Assembly (NCBI GenBank): GCA_003833075.1
Contig: RIAY01000002.1
Coordinates: 287,538 to 351,537 of the forward strand
Source: Muribaculaceae bacterium Isolate-036 (Harlan)
GTDB lineage: Bacteria > Bacteroidota > Bacteroidia > Bacteroidales > Muribaculaceae
Length of the DNA stretch: 64,000 nt
Direction: 5' to 3'
The position numbers and the translations under genes are program-made. This document shows, piece by piece, positions 16,612 to 25,496 of this stretch (positions are counted from its first letter, which is position 1; every line of letters begins with the position of its first letter). The notes under the pieces are model-generated. The model ran no database searches. It had not been told where the DNA came from and worked only from the letters and a program-made list of their open reading frames with translations.

Positions 16612-17055
16612 ATGGGATTAGAGACAGAGAGGAAATATCTTGTAAAAGATAGCTCATATCGCAATCTTTCGTTCAAATCAAGTGTTATCACCCAGGGTTA
16701 TCTGAATCGTGATCCTGAGCGGACTGTCAGGATTCGCATAAAGGATGAAACCGGATTCCTGACTGTCAAAGGAAAGAACATAGGTGACACACGACTTGAA
16801 TTCGAGTATGAGATTCCATTGCAGGATGCCAGGACGTTGCTTGGATTGTGCGATGGATGCGTGGTTGAAAAGATACGCCATTATGTGAATTATTCCGGTT
16901 TTATATGGGAGGTAGACGAGTTTCAAGGCAGGAATGCTTCTCTTGTTGTGGCGGAAATAGAATTGCCCTCATCGGATGTGGATTTTGATGTTCCGGGTTT
17001 TATCGGAGCAGAAGTGACCGGTGATCCGAATTATTATAATTCAAACTTGTCTTGA
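16612..17055 (+). CDS. CYTH-domain protein (class IV adenylate cyclase/triphosphatase fold)
   Basis: A 147-residue cytosolic protein consisting of a single CYTH domain. The signature EtErKY at residues 4-9 (ExExK) is present. It is followed by pairs of charged residues on alternating strands: TVRIRIKDETGFLTVKGK, LEFEYEIP, IWEVDEFQGRN and VVAEIELP. Prokaryotic single-domain members usually hydrolyse inorganic triphosphate or related triphosphates. Adenylate cyclase activity is possible but less common. It is the last gene of the directional run from the GH43-GH97 gene. Confidence 0.85.
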   Translation: MGLETERKYLVKDSSYRNLSFKSSVITQGYLNRDPERTVRIRIKDETGFLTVKGKNIGDTRLEFEYEIPLQDARTLLGLCDGCVVEKIRHYVNYSGFIWEVDEFQGRNASLVVAEIELPSSDVDFDVPGFIGAEVTGDPNYYNSNLS

Positions 17056-17121
17056 TGTTTTTTTAACTGTTTAAATCTAAGCGGTTTATTAACAGATTGA
17101 TGTTCTCAATATTTTTAGTTC

Positions 17122-19494
17122 TTGCGAATCAATAGGGTAATAATATTTTTCTCGTGTCTGCTGTTTATTGTTCTGTTTTGGCAGACTGATGTCTGTGCCA
17201 AGATGGTCAGACCAGAGGTCTTGGATACGATGAGTTTTGGGAATGCGCGGGGGCGTGATCTCAAGGAGTTGATAGTCAAGCCTAAGCGAAGGAAATATTC
17301 AAAAAAGAATAATCCGGCTGTTGAATTGATGGAGCGTGTCAGACAAGACAAAAGGCACCATGATCCCCAGAGGTCGGATTATTACCGTTATGACAAATAC
17401 GAGAAGACCGTTCTGGCTCTGAATGACTTTGATGTAGGACTTGTTCAGAAAAATGGAAAGGTCGGAAAGCAATTCGACTTCTTGGCTAATTTCATAGACA
17501 CCGCCGCATGGACAGGAAAGACTATTCTTGATGTCGCCCTGAAGGAGAAAGTGTCTACTGTAGTTTCCGGCAGCAAGTTTCCACATGCTGTAGAAGTGGT
17601 CAGAGGTCTTAGAAGCAACGGACTTGACGAGGGTTTCAATCAGCAGAATATACGTCAGATTTTTGAAGACCTGTTGCGGGAGGTCGATTTATATGGCAAT
17701 GACATAGCATTGATGCAAAACAGATTTGTAAGTCCTCTTTCGGCAATAGCCGATGATTTTTATAGATATGAGATCAGTGATACGCTTCTTGTAGGAGGTG
17801 AAAAATGCGTTGAACTGACTTTTTCTCCGCATAATCCGGAATCATTCAGTTTTAACGGTAAACTCTATATTCCGGTCAATGACTCTGTCAGATATGTAAA
17901 ACGCGTAACGATGCGTGTGCCCAAGGCAATCAACCTCAATTATGTGGATAATATCTTCATAAGTCAGAATTTCATAAAGGATTCGACCGGCAATACACAC
18001 AAGACTCTTGATGACCTGTGTCTTGAAATGCAGTTTCTTCCGGGCACTCCGAAACTCTACGGCTCACGTCAGGTCAGATATTCCGGGTTTTCATATGTTC
18101 CGGCTGAAGATTTAGGCAATGTCACGGCGGGTGGAGGACGTGAAATATTACTTGCATCCGCAGAAAACGAGTATGAGGATTTCTGGAAGGAGTCACGTCT
18201 TATTCCATTGTCGTCAGCTGAGTCAAATATGGGTGAAATGATGTTCATGCTTCGAAAGAAACCTTTATTGTACTGGACTGAAAAAGTGTTGAAAGTATTT
18301 GTAAACGGTTATGTGACTACCGGAAATCCAAGTAAATTCGATATAGGACCGGTGAATACTTTTATAAGCCATAATACAGCGGAAGGAATGCGTTTCAGAG
18401 TAGGCTGTGTCACGACGCCTGCGTTGTCTCCGCATATTTTCGGACGAGGTTATGTAGCTTATGGTTTAAAGGATAAAAAGATAAAATACAGCGGAGAACT
18501 TGAATATTCGTTTATTCCGAAAACTTACACATCGCGTGAATTTCCGGTTAATTCAATCCGTGCGACATATCAGTATGATAAGGATCAACTTGGGCAGCAC
18601 TATCTTTTTACAAATTCAGACAATGTGTTTCTGTCGCTGAAAAGAATGAGCAGTGACCTTATAACATATCGTCGGCTCGCAAAGCTTGAGTATAACCTCG
18701 AACTGAGAAATAATCTTTCCATAGGAGTGGAATTGCGTCACGAGACGCAAGAGGCTACAGAATGGGTCCCATTCATGCGTGCTGACGGTGTGTATGACAG
18801 AAACTTCAAACAGGCGGCACTCCGTCTTGCACTGAGATATGCGCCGGGTGAAAAATTCGTGCAGGCAGTCACAAGCAGGAAACCCATAAATCTTGATGCG
18901 CCGGTCTTTATGCTGACACATGAGTTTGGTCCCAGAGGTTTATTTGGTGCAGACTTCACTCTTAACAAGACAGAATTGTCGATCCAGAAAAGATTCTGGT
19001 TTTCAGCATTCGGCTATGCCGATATAATATTGAAAGGGGGCATTATATGGAGCAAAGTACAGTTTCCGGCGTTATTGTGGCAGAATGCCAACATCTCGTA
19101 TACTATCCAGCCGGAATCGTATACGCTTCTGAATCCGATGGAATTTGCGATGGACAAATTCGCTTCACTTGATTTGACTTATTTTATGAATGGGTTGATA
19201 TTTAACAGAATCCCTCTGATAAAGAAACTGAAACTGCGCGAGGTTTTCACATTCAAAGGATTTGCAGGTAGTCTGAGTAAAAAGAACAATCCGGAATACA
19301 ACGATGACCTGTATCGTTTTCCTCATGCATCCGGCACTGTTGCGATGGGCAGAACTCCCTATATGGAGATAGGTGCGGGTATTGATAACATATTGACAAT
19401 TCTCCGCGTTGACTATATCTGGAGACTCACGTACAGGGATATGCCTGGAATTGATAAGAGAGGACTCAGGATATCACTTCATTTCTCTTTTTAA
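17122..19494 (+). CDS. DUF5686-family outer-membrane protein
   Basis: A 790-residue protein starting at TTG 17122. This is the only start that keeps the signal peptide (VIIFFSCLLFIVLFWQTDVCA), because a stop codon lies two codons upstream and the next ATG falls after it. Residues ~45-80 contain LIVKPKRRKYSKKNNPAVELM, the hallmark of DUF5686. A long series of beta strands follows, ending with LRISLHFSF, an aromatic-terminal barrel strand. Family members usually carry an N-terminal carboxypeptidase-regulatory-like domain. Here only about 20 residues separate the signal peptide and the hallmark, so that domain is missing. The role is unknown; it is probably a surface or outer-membrane barrel protein. 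Confidence 0.8.
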   Translation: MRINRVIIFFSCLLFIVLFWQTDVCAKMVRPEVLDTMSFGNARGRDLKELIVKPKRRKYSKKNNPAVELMERVRQDKRHHDPQRSDYYRYDKYEKTVLALNDFDVGLVQKNGKVGKQFDFLANFIDTAAWTGKTILDVALKEKVSTVVSGSKFPHAVEVVRGLRSNGLDEGFNQQNIRQIFEDLLREVDLYGNDIALMQNRFVSPLSAIADDFYRYEISDTLLVGGEKCVELTFSPHNPESFSFNGKLYIPVNDSVRYVKRVTMRVPKAINLNYVDNIFISQNFIKDSTGNTHKTLDDLCLEMQFLPGTPKLYGSRQVRYSGFSYVPAEDLGNVTAGGGREILLASAENEYEDFWKESRLIPLSSAESNMGEMMFMLRKKPLLYWTEKVLKVFVNGYVTTGNPSKFDIGPVNTFISHNTAEGMRFRVGCVTTPALSPHIFGRGYVAYGLKDKKIKYSGELEYSFIPKTYTSREFPVNSIRATYQYDKDQLGQHYLFTNSDNVFLSLKRMSSDLITYRRLAKLEYNLELRNNLSIGVELRHETQEATEWVPFMRADGVYDRNFKQAALRLALRYAPGEKFVQAVTSRKPINLDAPVFMLTHEFGPRGLFGADFTLNKTELSIQKRFWFSAFGYADIILKGGIIWSKVQFPALLWQNANISYTIQPESYTLLNPMEFAMDKFASLDLTYFMNGLIFNRIPLIKKLKLREVFTFKGFAGSLSKKNNPEYNDDLYRFPHASGTVAMGRTPYMEIGAGIDNILTILRVDYIWRLTYRDMPGIDKRGLRISLHFSF

Positions 19495-19534
19495 GAAACG
19501 CGTTGCAAAGAGTTTCTTTGTCAGAAATTTTCAT

Positions 19535-19542
19535 TAACTTTG
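19535..19542 (+). promoter_or_regulatory. -7 element upstream of the LysM-protein gene
   Basis: TAACTTTG at 19535-19542 matches the Bacteroidota -7 box; the -33 position has only TTTC (19513-19516, 18-base gap). It supports the start codon at 19583, because an in-frame ATG at 19544 would lie upstream of the predicted transcript start near 19549. Confidence 0.55.
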
Positions 19543-19582
19543 CATGGTGGGCGGTAGAGCGCCCTCTGCAAATTACTGTATT

Positions 19583-21529
19583 ATGAAGATTGTATCGAAA
19601 TTTTTGATGATATGCGCTTTAATGATTTCTTCAGTAAGCGCCAATGCCGCTCCCTCATTGCCCGTTGTGGAGATTCTCGGTAAGAATTATTATGTCTATG
19701 AAATCAAAAAGGGTGATTCATTATTCGGGATCTCGCGTGCATACGGCTGGGACTACGATCAGTTGCAGCAATTGAATCCCAAGGCGGTTTCTCCTCTCCA
19801 GAAGGGGATGAAGGTATATTACCCAGCCGAGGAGGATGCAGCAAAGACTCAAAAAGTCAGCAATAAAAAAATGCAGGAAGATTGTCATAAACTGACGCAT
19901 ATCGTGAAAAGAGGCGAGACTGTCTATGCCATATCGAGAATGTATGGAATTCCGGTAAATACCATATTCGAACTCAATCCAGGAAGTAAAACCGGAATAA
20001 AAGAGGGTGAGACATTGCTGCTTGCTAAAAACAATGTCTCCGATGAAGAAAACAACGCTGATTTTTATACAATAAAGAAGGGTGACACTCTTTATGGCGT
20101 GGCAAAGGCTCACTTTACATCTGTTGCGGCTATAATGAAAAGCAATCCAGGTGTTTCGGAAAAGAATTTTAAAGCGGGAGAGATCATACGACTGCCTGAA
20201 CGAGGCACCGGTGTAAAAAGCAGTGTCAGAGAAGTCAAAGAGGAAAATCTTCTGTCTTTTTCTACTTATAAGGTAGATAAGAAAGATACCTGGGATACTA
20301 TTGCCGAGAAAACAGGAGTTGATAAAGAGGACCTCCTTGAAGTTAATAAGGGTGCAGGCGAGAAGCCTAAGAAAAAGTCTATTGTCACAGTTCCGGAAAT
20401 TGAGACTACAACTGTAGAGAAGACATTCATAGAAGAAGACCCGAGAGAGTTGTCGGATGAAGGAATATCGGAGATATATGACAGCATTCATGGCATTACC
20501 GCTGCTCAGGATGCAAGAGAATTCAAGGTTGCCCTGCTGTTGTCAGAGCCTGCCGCACGCAAGGATCTTGAGTTTACAAGGGGATTCCTTACAGGCGTAG
20601 ACAGATTGAAACACTCAGGTATTAAGTTGAATATCACTGTGGTTAATGGCAACCGTACCTCAACTGATGTGCTTACCGAACTTTCGGATCTGAATCCCGA
20701 CATCGTTTTCCTTACCACAGAAAAGGGAATTCCGTCATATCTGTCGGAATATGCTGAGGTGAGTCAGACTCCATTGGTCAATACGTTTGATGTCAAGAAT
20801 GAGTTATACACAAGAAATCCATATGTGATTCAGCTACTTACTCCTTCCAATTATTTTAATGAGGAGATTGCAGCAAAAGTATGTAGTGATTACAGCGATT
20901 ATACAATGATTTTTGTCGGTGATGCCGATGATAATGACCTTCTTGCTTCTGCTGTCAAATCGACATTGCCCGCAGGCAATGTCAAACATATGTCGGTTGA
21001 TGCTGTGTCGCAATATCCGTTTGATGAAGACAAGAAATATATATTATATGCATATCCTACCAAGAAAGATGATGTTGCCGCGTTAGTGGATGCCGTCATA
21101 AGTGCCAAAAGCGACAACCCGCTTGCCGAAATCAAGGTGTTGGGGCGTCCCAACTGGATTGTATATGATGAATCGTCCATGGAAGAAAAATTCCATGCGG
21201 CGGAGGTGCTTGTCCCTTCACGGTTCTTTTACGACAGATCATCTGATGAGAGCAGAAGGTTTGTGACTTATTACAAGTCGTTGTTTGACCGGACTCCTGC
21301 CAAGTCATTTCCTATGTATGCATGCGTAGGATACGATGCATCGTTATATTTTATCGAGGGGCTTGCAAAAGCCGACTATGACCTCAACGCAATCGGACGT
21401 TCAGAGGGGGGAGTTCAAAGTGATTTTGAATTGTCAAGACCCGGAAACTGGACGGGATTGTTCAATCCGATTGTATATCTTGTTAGATTCACTCCATATA
21501 ACACAATAGAAAAGATTATAGTGAAATGA
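19583..21529 (+). CDS. LysM-repeat protein with C-terminal type-1 periplasmic-binding-like domain
   Basis: The 648-residue start at 19583 gives a signal peptide (MICALMISSVSANAAP). Four LysM-type repeats follow: YEIKKGDSLFGISRAYG, HIVKRGETVYAISRMYG, YTIKKGDTLYGVAKAH, and a more divergent one at YKVDKKDTWDTIAEKTG. These place the protein on peptidoglycan. From about residue 315, FKVALLLSEPAARKDLEFTRGF starts a domain with the alternating strand-helix layout of type-1 periplasmic-binding proteins, running to the end. The architecture recalls LpoA-like activators of penicillin-binding proteins, but there is no proof of that role. The next gene overlaps by four bases (ATGA). Confidence 0.8.
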   Translation: MKIVSKFLMICALMISSVSANAAPSLPVVEILGKNYYVYEIKKGDSLFGISRAYGWDYDQLQQLNPKAVSPLQKGMKVYYPAEEDAAKTQKVSNKKMQEDCHKLTHIVKRGETVYAISRMYGIPVNTIFELNPGSKTGIKEGETLLLAKNNVSDEENNADFYTIKKGDTLYGVAKAHFTSVAAIMKSNPGVSEKNFKAGEIIRLPERGTGVKSSVREVKEENLLSFSTYKVDKKDTWDTIAEKTGVDKEDLLEVNKGAGEKPKKKSIVTVPEIETTTVEKTFIEEDPRELSDEGISEIYDSIHGITAAQDAREFKVALLLSEPAARKDLEFTRGFLTGVDRLKHSGIKLNITVVNGNRTSTDVLTELSDLNPDIVFLTTEKGIPSYLSEYAEVSQTPLVNTFDVKNELYTRNPYVIQLLTPSNYFNEEIAAKVCSDYSDYTMIFVGDADDNDLLASAVKSTLPAGNVKHMSVDAVSQYPFDEDKKYILYAYPTKKDDVAALVDAVISAKSDNPLAEIKVLGRPNWIVYDESSMEEKFHAAEVLVPSRFFYDRSSDESRRFVTYYKSLFDRTPAKSFPMYACVGYDASLYFIEGLAKADYDLNAIGRSEGGVQSDFELSRPGNWTGLFNPIVYLVRFTPYNTIEKIIVK

Positions 21530-22218
21530 AAAAAACGGGACGCATAGTATTTTCGATGTTGGTGGCTTCGGGATTATCCGTCTTGTCATCTTCCGCTCAG
21601 ACTCATTATTCATCCAATGTGTCTGTAGGTGTAAAGGGTGGAGTGGATTTGTCAAGAGTATCTTTTACACCGAGTGTGAAGCAAGGTTTTGCAATGGGGG
21701 GGAATGCAGGTGTTACATTCAGATATATCGAAGAGAGCCATTTCGGTCTGATAGCGGAGGTGAATTTTGAGCAGCGTGGATGGAAAGAGGATTTCGAGGA
21801 ATATCCGTTTGAGTATTCACGAACTCTCAATTATGTGCAGATACCGTTTCTTGCCCATATTTATTTTGGGCGTAGAGGCAGATTCTTCTTTAATGCAGGT
21901 CCAGAGATAGGTTTTATGATAGGAGAGTCTACCAAAGCGAATTTTGATTACAGCAACATTTCTTCGGTTCCGGATTTTCCCTCTTCGCTGCGTACCACAT
22001 ACCAATATGAAATGGCAGCTGAAAACAAAGTTGATTTCGGCATTTCCGCCGGACTTGGCGGTGAATTCAGCATAAATAAAAGGAATTCCATCTATATAGA
22101 AGGACGGTTCTATTACGGACTCGGCAATGTGTTGCGCTCCGGACGGACTGAAAATTTCCGTGGTTCCAACTCCATGTCGGTCATGGCGAGTATAGGCTAC
22201 TGGCTGAGGGTTAAATAG
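21526..22218 (+). CDS. Small outer-membrane beta-barrel protein (PorT/OmpW-like fold)
   Basis: A 230-residue protein with a signal peptide ending near SSSAQ (residue 25) and about eight amphipathic beta strands: VSVGVKGGVDLSRV, AMGGNAGVTFRYI, FGLIAEVNFEQRGW, LNYVQIPFLAHIYFG, FFFNAGPEIGFMIG, FGISAGLGGEF, SIYIEGRFYYGLGNV and SVMASIGYWLRVK. This is the outer-membrane beta-barrel (PF13568-like, PorT family) pattern common in Bacteroidota. It is coupled to the LysM gene by a 4-base overlap, suggesting that the two proteins link peptidoglycan and outer membrane. The specific function is unknown. Confidence 0.8.
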   Translation: MKKTGRIVFSMLVASGLSVLSSSAQTHYSSNVSVGVKGGVDLSRVSFTPSVKQGFAMGGNAGVTFRYIEESHFGLIAEVNFEQRGWKEDFEEYPFEYSRTLNYVQIPFLAHIYFGRRGRFFFNAGPEIGFMIGESTKANFDYSNISSVPDFPSSLRTTYQYEMAAENKVDFGISAGLGGEFSINKRNSIYIEGRFYYGLGNVLRSGRTENFRGSNSMSVMASIGYWLRVK

Positions 22219-22243
22219 GAGGGTACTAATAACAGTATCCTCC
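22218..22243. terminator. Hairpin between convergent operons
   Basis: GGAGGGTAC (22218-22226) pairs with GTATCCTCC (22235-22243) with one G-U pair and an 8-base loop, immediately after the beta-barrel stop. Only a short T run follows, so termination strength is uncertain. Confidence 0.45.
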
Positions 22244-22280
22244 GTCCTTTAAACGGTTTCTTATTTATCAGCAAAATCCT

Positions 22281-23099
22281 CTAAAACCGCAGAAGCTCCC
22301 AAAGTATAAGATATATCAGAACTGCAGGCGCGGCGAGAAGCAGAGAATCAATTCTGTCGAGTATGCCGCCATGTCCCGGGATAATGTTTCCGGAATCCTT
22401 GATGTTGAGAGTCCGTTTGATCATGGACTCTACAAGATCTCCCCAGGTGCCGAAGATCACAGTCACAACAGCGAGCCCAATCCAGAGGAGCGCGTCATTG
22501 TCGAACCCGAAGAAGCCGGAGCATGTGTAGCAGAATAACAATGCTGCCGCTACAGTGAACGCGGCACCGCCAAAGAAACCTTCCCACGACTTTTTAGGAG
22601 ATATGCGTTCAAACAGGCGATGTCTGCCTATCGTGCTCCCTACCAGAAATGCGCCTGTGTCGTTAATCCATAAAAACAGAAAGACAGCAAGCAGAGCCTC
22701 AGGACGCGAAAACAGATAGGATATTCCAACGGCACAAGCCAATGGTATGCCGATATAGATCTGGGTCATCATCGAATGTGCGAGATTATGCAAGGGTTTG
22801 TTGTCATTGATATACAATTCTTCGACAAATCTTGCAATCATTATTGCCACCCACAGAATTATGGGATATACGTAGACTCCGAAGCACAATGCGATGCATC
22901 CCGCTATATCAAGAAGCAGGGTAGGAATCCTTCTGGCATTGAGATCCGAATTAATTTTTGAAAACTCGATTGCTGCGATTGTTGCAAGAGCAGAAGCCAT
23001 TATTGCCACGGCTTCGTGTCCTATAAGTATGCAACCGACAATTATCCCGCAATATATTATGCCCGACAATGTACGGACTGTTAATTTCTTAAGTTCCAT
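22281..23099 (-). CDS. cdsA: Phosphatidate cytidylyltransferase (CDP-diglyceride synthase)
   Basis: An inner-membrane enzyme making CDP-diacylglycerol from phosphatidic acid and CTP, the precursor of all phospholipids. The 272-residue protein has about seven or eight membrane helices. The CdsA signature is clear near the C-terminus: SPKKSWEGFFGG, GDLVESMIKR and GHGGILDRIDS. The start is placed at 23099 because a longer frame to 23180 would begin upstream of the promoter at 23126-23156. The promoter leaves a leader of about 20 bases. It is transcribed separately from lpxA, which ends in its own terminator. Confidence 0.94.
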   Translation of the reverse strand: MELKKLTVRTLSGIIYCGIIVGCILIGHEAVAIMASALATIAAIEFSKINSDLNARRIPTLLLDIAGCIALCFGVYVYPIILWVAIMIARFVEELYINDNKPLHNLAHSMMTQIYIGIPLACAVGISYLFSRPEALLAVFLFLWINDTGAFLVGSTIGRHRLFERISPKKSWEGFFGGAAFTVAAALLFCYTCSGFFGFDNDALLWIGLAVVTVIFGTWGDLVESMIKRTLNIKDSGNIIPGHGGILDRIDSLLLAAPAVLIYLILWELLRF

Positions 23100-23125
23100 T
23101 TTTGTCTCTAAATTCAATGACGCGG

Positions 23126-23156
23126 CAAAGTTAGCTATTCTGACGCAAAATTGCAA
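23126..23156 (-). promoter_or_regulatory. Promoter of cdsA
   Basis: On the minus strand TAACTTTG (plus 23126-23133) lies 20 bases downstream of TTG (plus 23154-23156), a full Bacteroidota match. The predicted transcript start near 23119 fixes the cdsA start at 23099. Confidence 0.8.
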
Positions 23157-23220
23157 CATGCAATTGCAGAGAACTGTCATTTTGTGGTATTTGATTTAGG
23201 CGTTCCCGGAGAAGTGTGGC

Positions 23221-23263
23221 AAAAAAGAGCCGGATATCCGCATTTTGTGCGAGATACCCGGCT
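23221..23263 (-). terminator. Rho-independent terminator after lpxA
   Basis: Plus-strand arms AGCCGGATATC (23228-23238) and GATACCCGGCT (23253-23263) form an 11-bp stem with one G-U pair. On the minus strand the hairpin is followed by a run of six T residues (23221-23226). Confidence 0.8.
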
Positions 23264-23285
23264 TTGTGATATATAATGGTTGTTC

Positions 23286-24083
23286 TTATTCCTCTGTCAC
23301 TTCGGGAGGCAGAGCGGCAAGACGATAGTCGTGCTTCTTTATGAATTTGAGAATCTCGTCTCTTTCAGTGCTTGGGTCTACGTCTGTCTCGATTCTTTTC
23401 AAGGCATTGAACGGAGAAGTCTGGCTCTGGTAGATGTGGCGGTAACATTTGGCGATGTCATCGATAGTGGCTTCCGATTTCTTTCCTTTCCGCAGAATGT
23501 AGGCGTTTACACCATAATATTCTATCGGATTGTGAGCCATTATCGTGAACGGGGGCACATTGTTGTTCACACGGCAACCGCCTTTTATCAGCACCCATTC
23601 CGCAATATCACAATTTTCGTGTACGAGAGCGTTGGATGAGAGTATCGTGTAGTTGCCGATTTTGCATGCTCCCGCGATTTTTGCGGCATTCCCGATTACG
23701 ACATAGTCACCGACTATCGAATCATGTCCGATATGGCTCTGTGCCATGATGAATGAGTTGTTGCCTATCCTGGTCGATTTCCCGGCACGTATGCTGCGGT
23801 TGATAATCACGTGCTCGCGGATACAGTTGTTGTCTCCGATTTCCACAAAAGAATCTTCACCTTTCCAACGGAAGTCCTGAGGGGCGGCGGAAATCACACA
23901 ACCGTCGTAGAATCTGTTGTTTTTACCGATTCTTGCACCAGAGCGGATGCTTACGTGCGGACCGATCACACATCCCTCTCCGATTTCCACATTGTCATCA
24001 ATATATGCGAATGCATTGATTGTGACGTTATCTCCAATTTTGGCGTTGGGATGAACAAACGCCAGAGGGCTGATCTGAAACAT
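23286..24083 (-). CDS. lpxA: Acyl-ACP--UDP-N-acetylglucosamine O-acyltransferase
   Basis: The first enzyme of lipid A synthesis, which adds a 3-hydroxyacyl chain to UDP-GlcNAc. The 265-residue protein starts at M (24083), MFQISPLAFVHPNAKIGDNV, with hexapeptide repeats of the left-handed beta helix throughout. It has AAPQDFRWKGE near residue 70, the catalytic-histidine region MAQSHIGHDSIVGDY near 120, and the C-terminal helical domain from about 190. A longer frame to 24173 overlaps the upstream gene and is rejected. It begins 26 bases after the efflux outer-membrane gene and ends in the terminator at 23221-23263. It is therefore the fourth gene of the RND efflux operon, an unusual place. Confidence 0.92.
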   Translation of the reverse strand: MFQISPLAFVHPNAKIGDNVTINAFAYIDDNVEIGEGCVIGPHVSIRSGARIGKNNRFYDGCVISAAPQDFRWKGEDSFVEIGDNNCIREHVIINRSIRAGKSTRIGNNSFIMAQSHIGHDSIVGDYVVIGNAAKIAGACKIGNYTILSSNALVHENCDIAEWVLIKGGCRVNNNVPPFTIMAHNPIEYYGVNAYILRKGKKSEATIDDIAKCYRHIYQSQTSPFNALKRIETDVDPSTERDEILKFIKKHDYRLAALPPEVTEE

Positions 24084-24109
24084 AGTATAAGTATTAGAGG
24101 TTAACGTTA

Positions 24110-25489
24110 TTATCTTCCACCGCCGACTGCCTGATACAGACTTATAAGTGAAGCTACCTGTGTGTGCCAGCATGCGAGACTTGACAATTGTGCGCTCAGC
24201 AGACTCGAACGGGCAGTCAGCACCTCAAGATAGGTTGTTTTCTGATCCAAAGTTAATAATTCCTGTGTATATTCCACACTTTTTTCAAGATTATCTATCT
24301 GTTGGTCGAGGGCAACCTTCTTGTCTTCGATATTGGCGATTTGTGCGAGAGCGTCACTTACATCCGCACTTGCGCTTAGAACAGTTTTCTCAAAGGCGTT
24401 CATTGCCTGTTTCTGCTGGGCTTTTGCTGCCTCAAGAGTAGCAATGTTCTGACCTCTGGAGAAAATCGGTGCCGCCAGTTGTCCGGCAAGCTGAATGAAC
24501 CATTTGCCGGGATTTGTGATCATGCTGCCGAGCAGATTTGTGAATCCGCCTTGTGCCGATATTGAAAGTGTCGGATAAAACGCGGCACGCGCGCTGTTGG
24601 TCACATAATATGCGGCGGCGAGTCCTCTTTCTGCGGCACGCACATCCGGGCGCACGGCAAGATATGACATGGGGATGCCGCTTTTTACATTCACCGGCAG
24701 GGAGAAACTCAGGTCAGAGGTTACTTCCCATTCGCGAGGATATGAGCCGAGAAGAGTCGACAGTGTGTTGCTGGTGGCGGTTATGCTTTGTCTGATATCC
24801 GGTATCGACGCCATGATGCTCCAGTAATTTGCCGCGCTTTGCACAACTGCCGCTTCATTGACGTATGCCGCCTCTTTCATCGCCTTCATGGATTCTACCT
24901 GATCTTTCCAGATAACGGATGTTCTCTCTGTGAGGTCAAGCTGTTGTTTGAGAAGCACAAGTGCATAATATGTGTTGGCGACACCGCAGATTATCTGGGA
25001 GCGCACAGCCTGTTCGTAATCCTCCATCTGCTCTACGGTGACTTTCGCACCTCTTTTTCTGTTGAGAATCTTACCGAAGACATCGATTTCCCAGTTTGCG
25101 GCAAGTGGAATGGAATAGCTCCAGTTCATGTGACTTCCGCCGTAACTTGCACTGCCGCCGTTGGGATTTAGTGCCAGAGAAGGGAAGTAGCTCAGTTTCG
25201 CACCCTTGAGCTGCGCCTGAGCAATCTCTACATTATGACGCGCATCGTCAAGATCATGGTTGTTGGCAAGAGCCTGTCGTATATAGCCTTGCAGAATAGG
25301 ATCCGTGAATACTTTTTCCCATCCCAGATATTCGAGCGATGTGGAATCAACTGGTTGCTCAGTAGCTTTGCGGTAATCTTCGACAAATGCATTCTCATCC
25401 GCCGGAAGTTCGTATTTCCGGTAGATGTGACAGCTGCTCATCGCAACTGCCAGCACTACCGTCAATGTATATTTAATCAATCTGTTCAT
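24110..25489 (-). CDS. RND efflux outer-membrane factor lipoprotein (NodT/OprM type)
   Basis: The outer-membrane channel of a tripartite efflux pump. The 459-residue protein has a lipoprotein signal, VLAVAMSSC, with acceptor Cys20. Two repeated TolC-type halves follow, about residues 60-250 and 260-455, each with long coiled helices and short beta strands (ALANNHDLDDARHNVEIAQAQL; PTLSISAQGGF in the second half). It lies eight bases after the inner-membrane pump gene and 26 before lpxA. The order adaptor, pump, channel is the standard RND operon. Confidence 0.93.
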   Translation of the reverse strand: MNRLIKYTLTVVLAVAMSSCHIYRKYELPADENAFVEDYRKATEQPVDSTSLEYLGWEKVFTDPILQGYIRQALANNHDLDDARHNVEIAQAQLKGAKLSYFPSLALNPNGGSASYGGSHMNWSYSIPLAANWEIDVFGKILNRKRGAKVTVEQMEDYEQAVRSQIICGVANTYYALVLLKQQLDLTERTSVIWKDQVESMKAMKEAAYVNEAAVVQSAANYWSIMASIPDIRQSITATSNTLSTLLGSYPREWEVTSDLSFSLPVNVKSGIPMSYLAVRPDVRAAERGLAAAYYVTNSARAAFYPTLSISAQGGFTNLLGSMITNPGKWFIQLAGQLAAPIFSRGQNIATLEAAKAQQKQAMNAFEKTVLSASADVSDALAQIANIEDKKVALDQQIDNLEKSVEYTQELLTLDQKTTYLEVLTARSSLLSAQLSSLACWHTQVASLISLYQAVGGGR

Positions 25490-25496
25490 TATTGTC

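Noticed and set aside
19721..20491. Reverse-strand open frame of 256 codons in the LysM gene
   Set aside because: Antisense to clear LysM repeats; Cys- and Phe-rich composition without domain logic.
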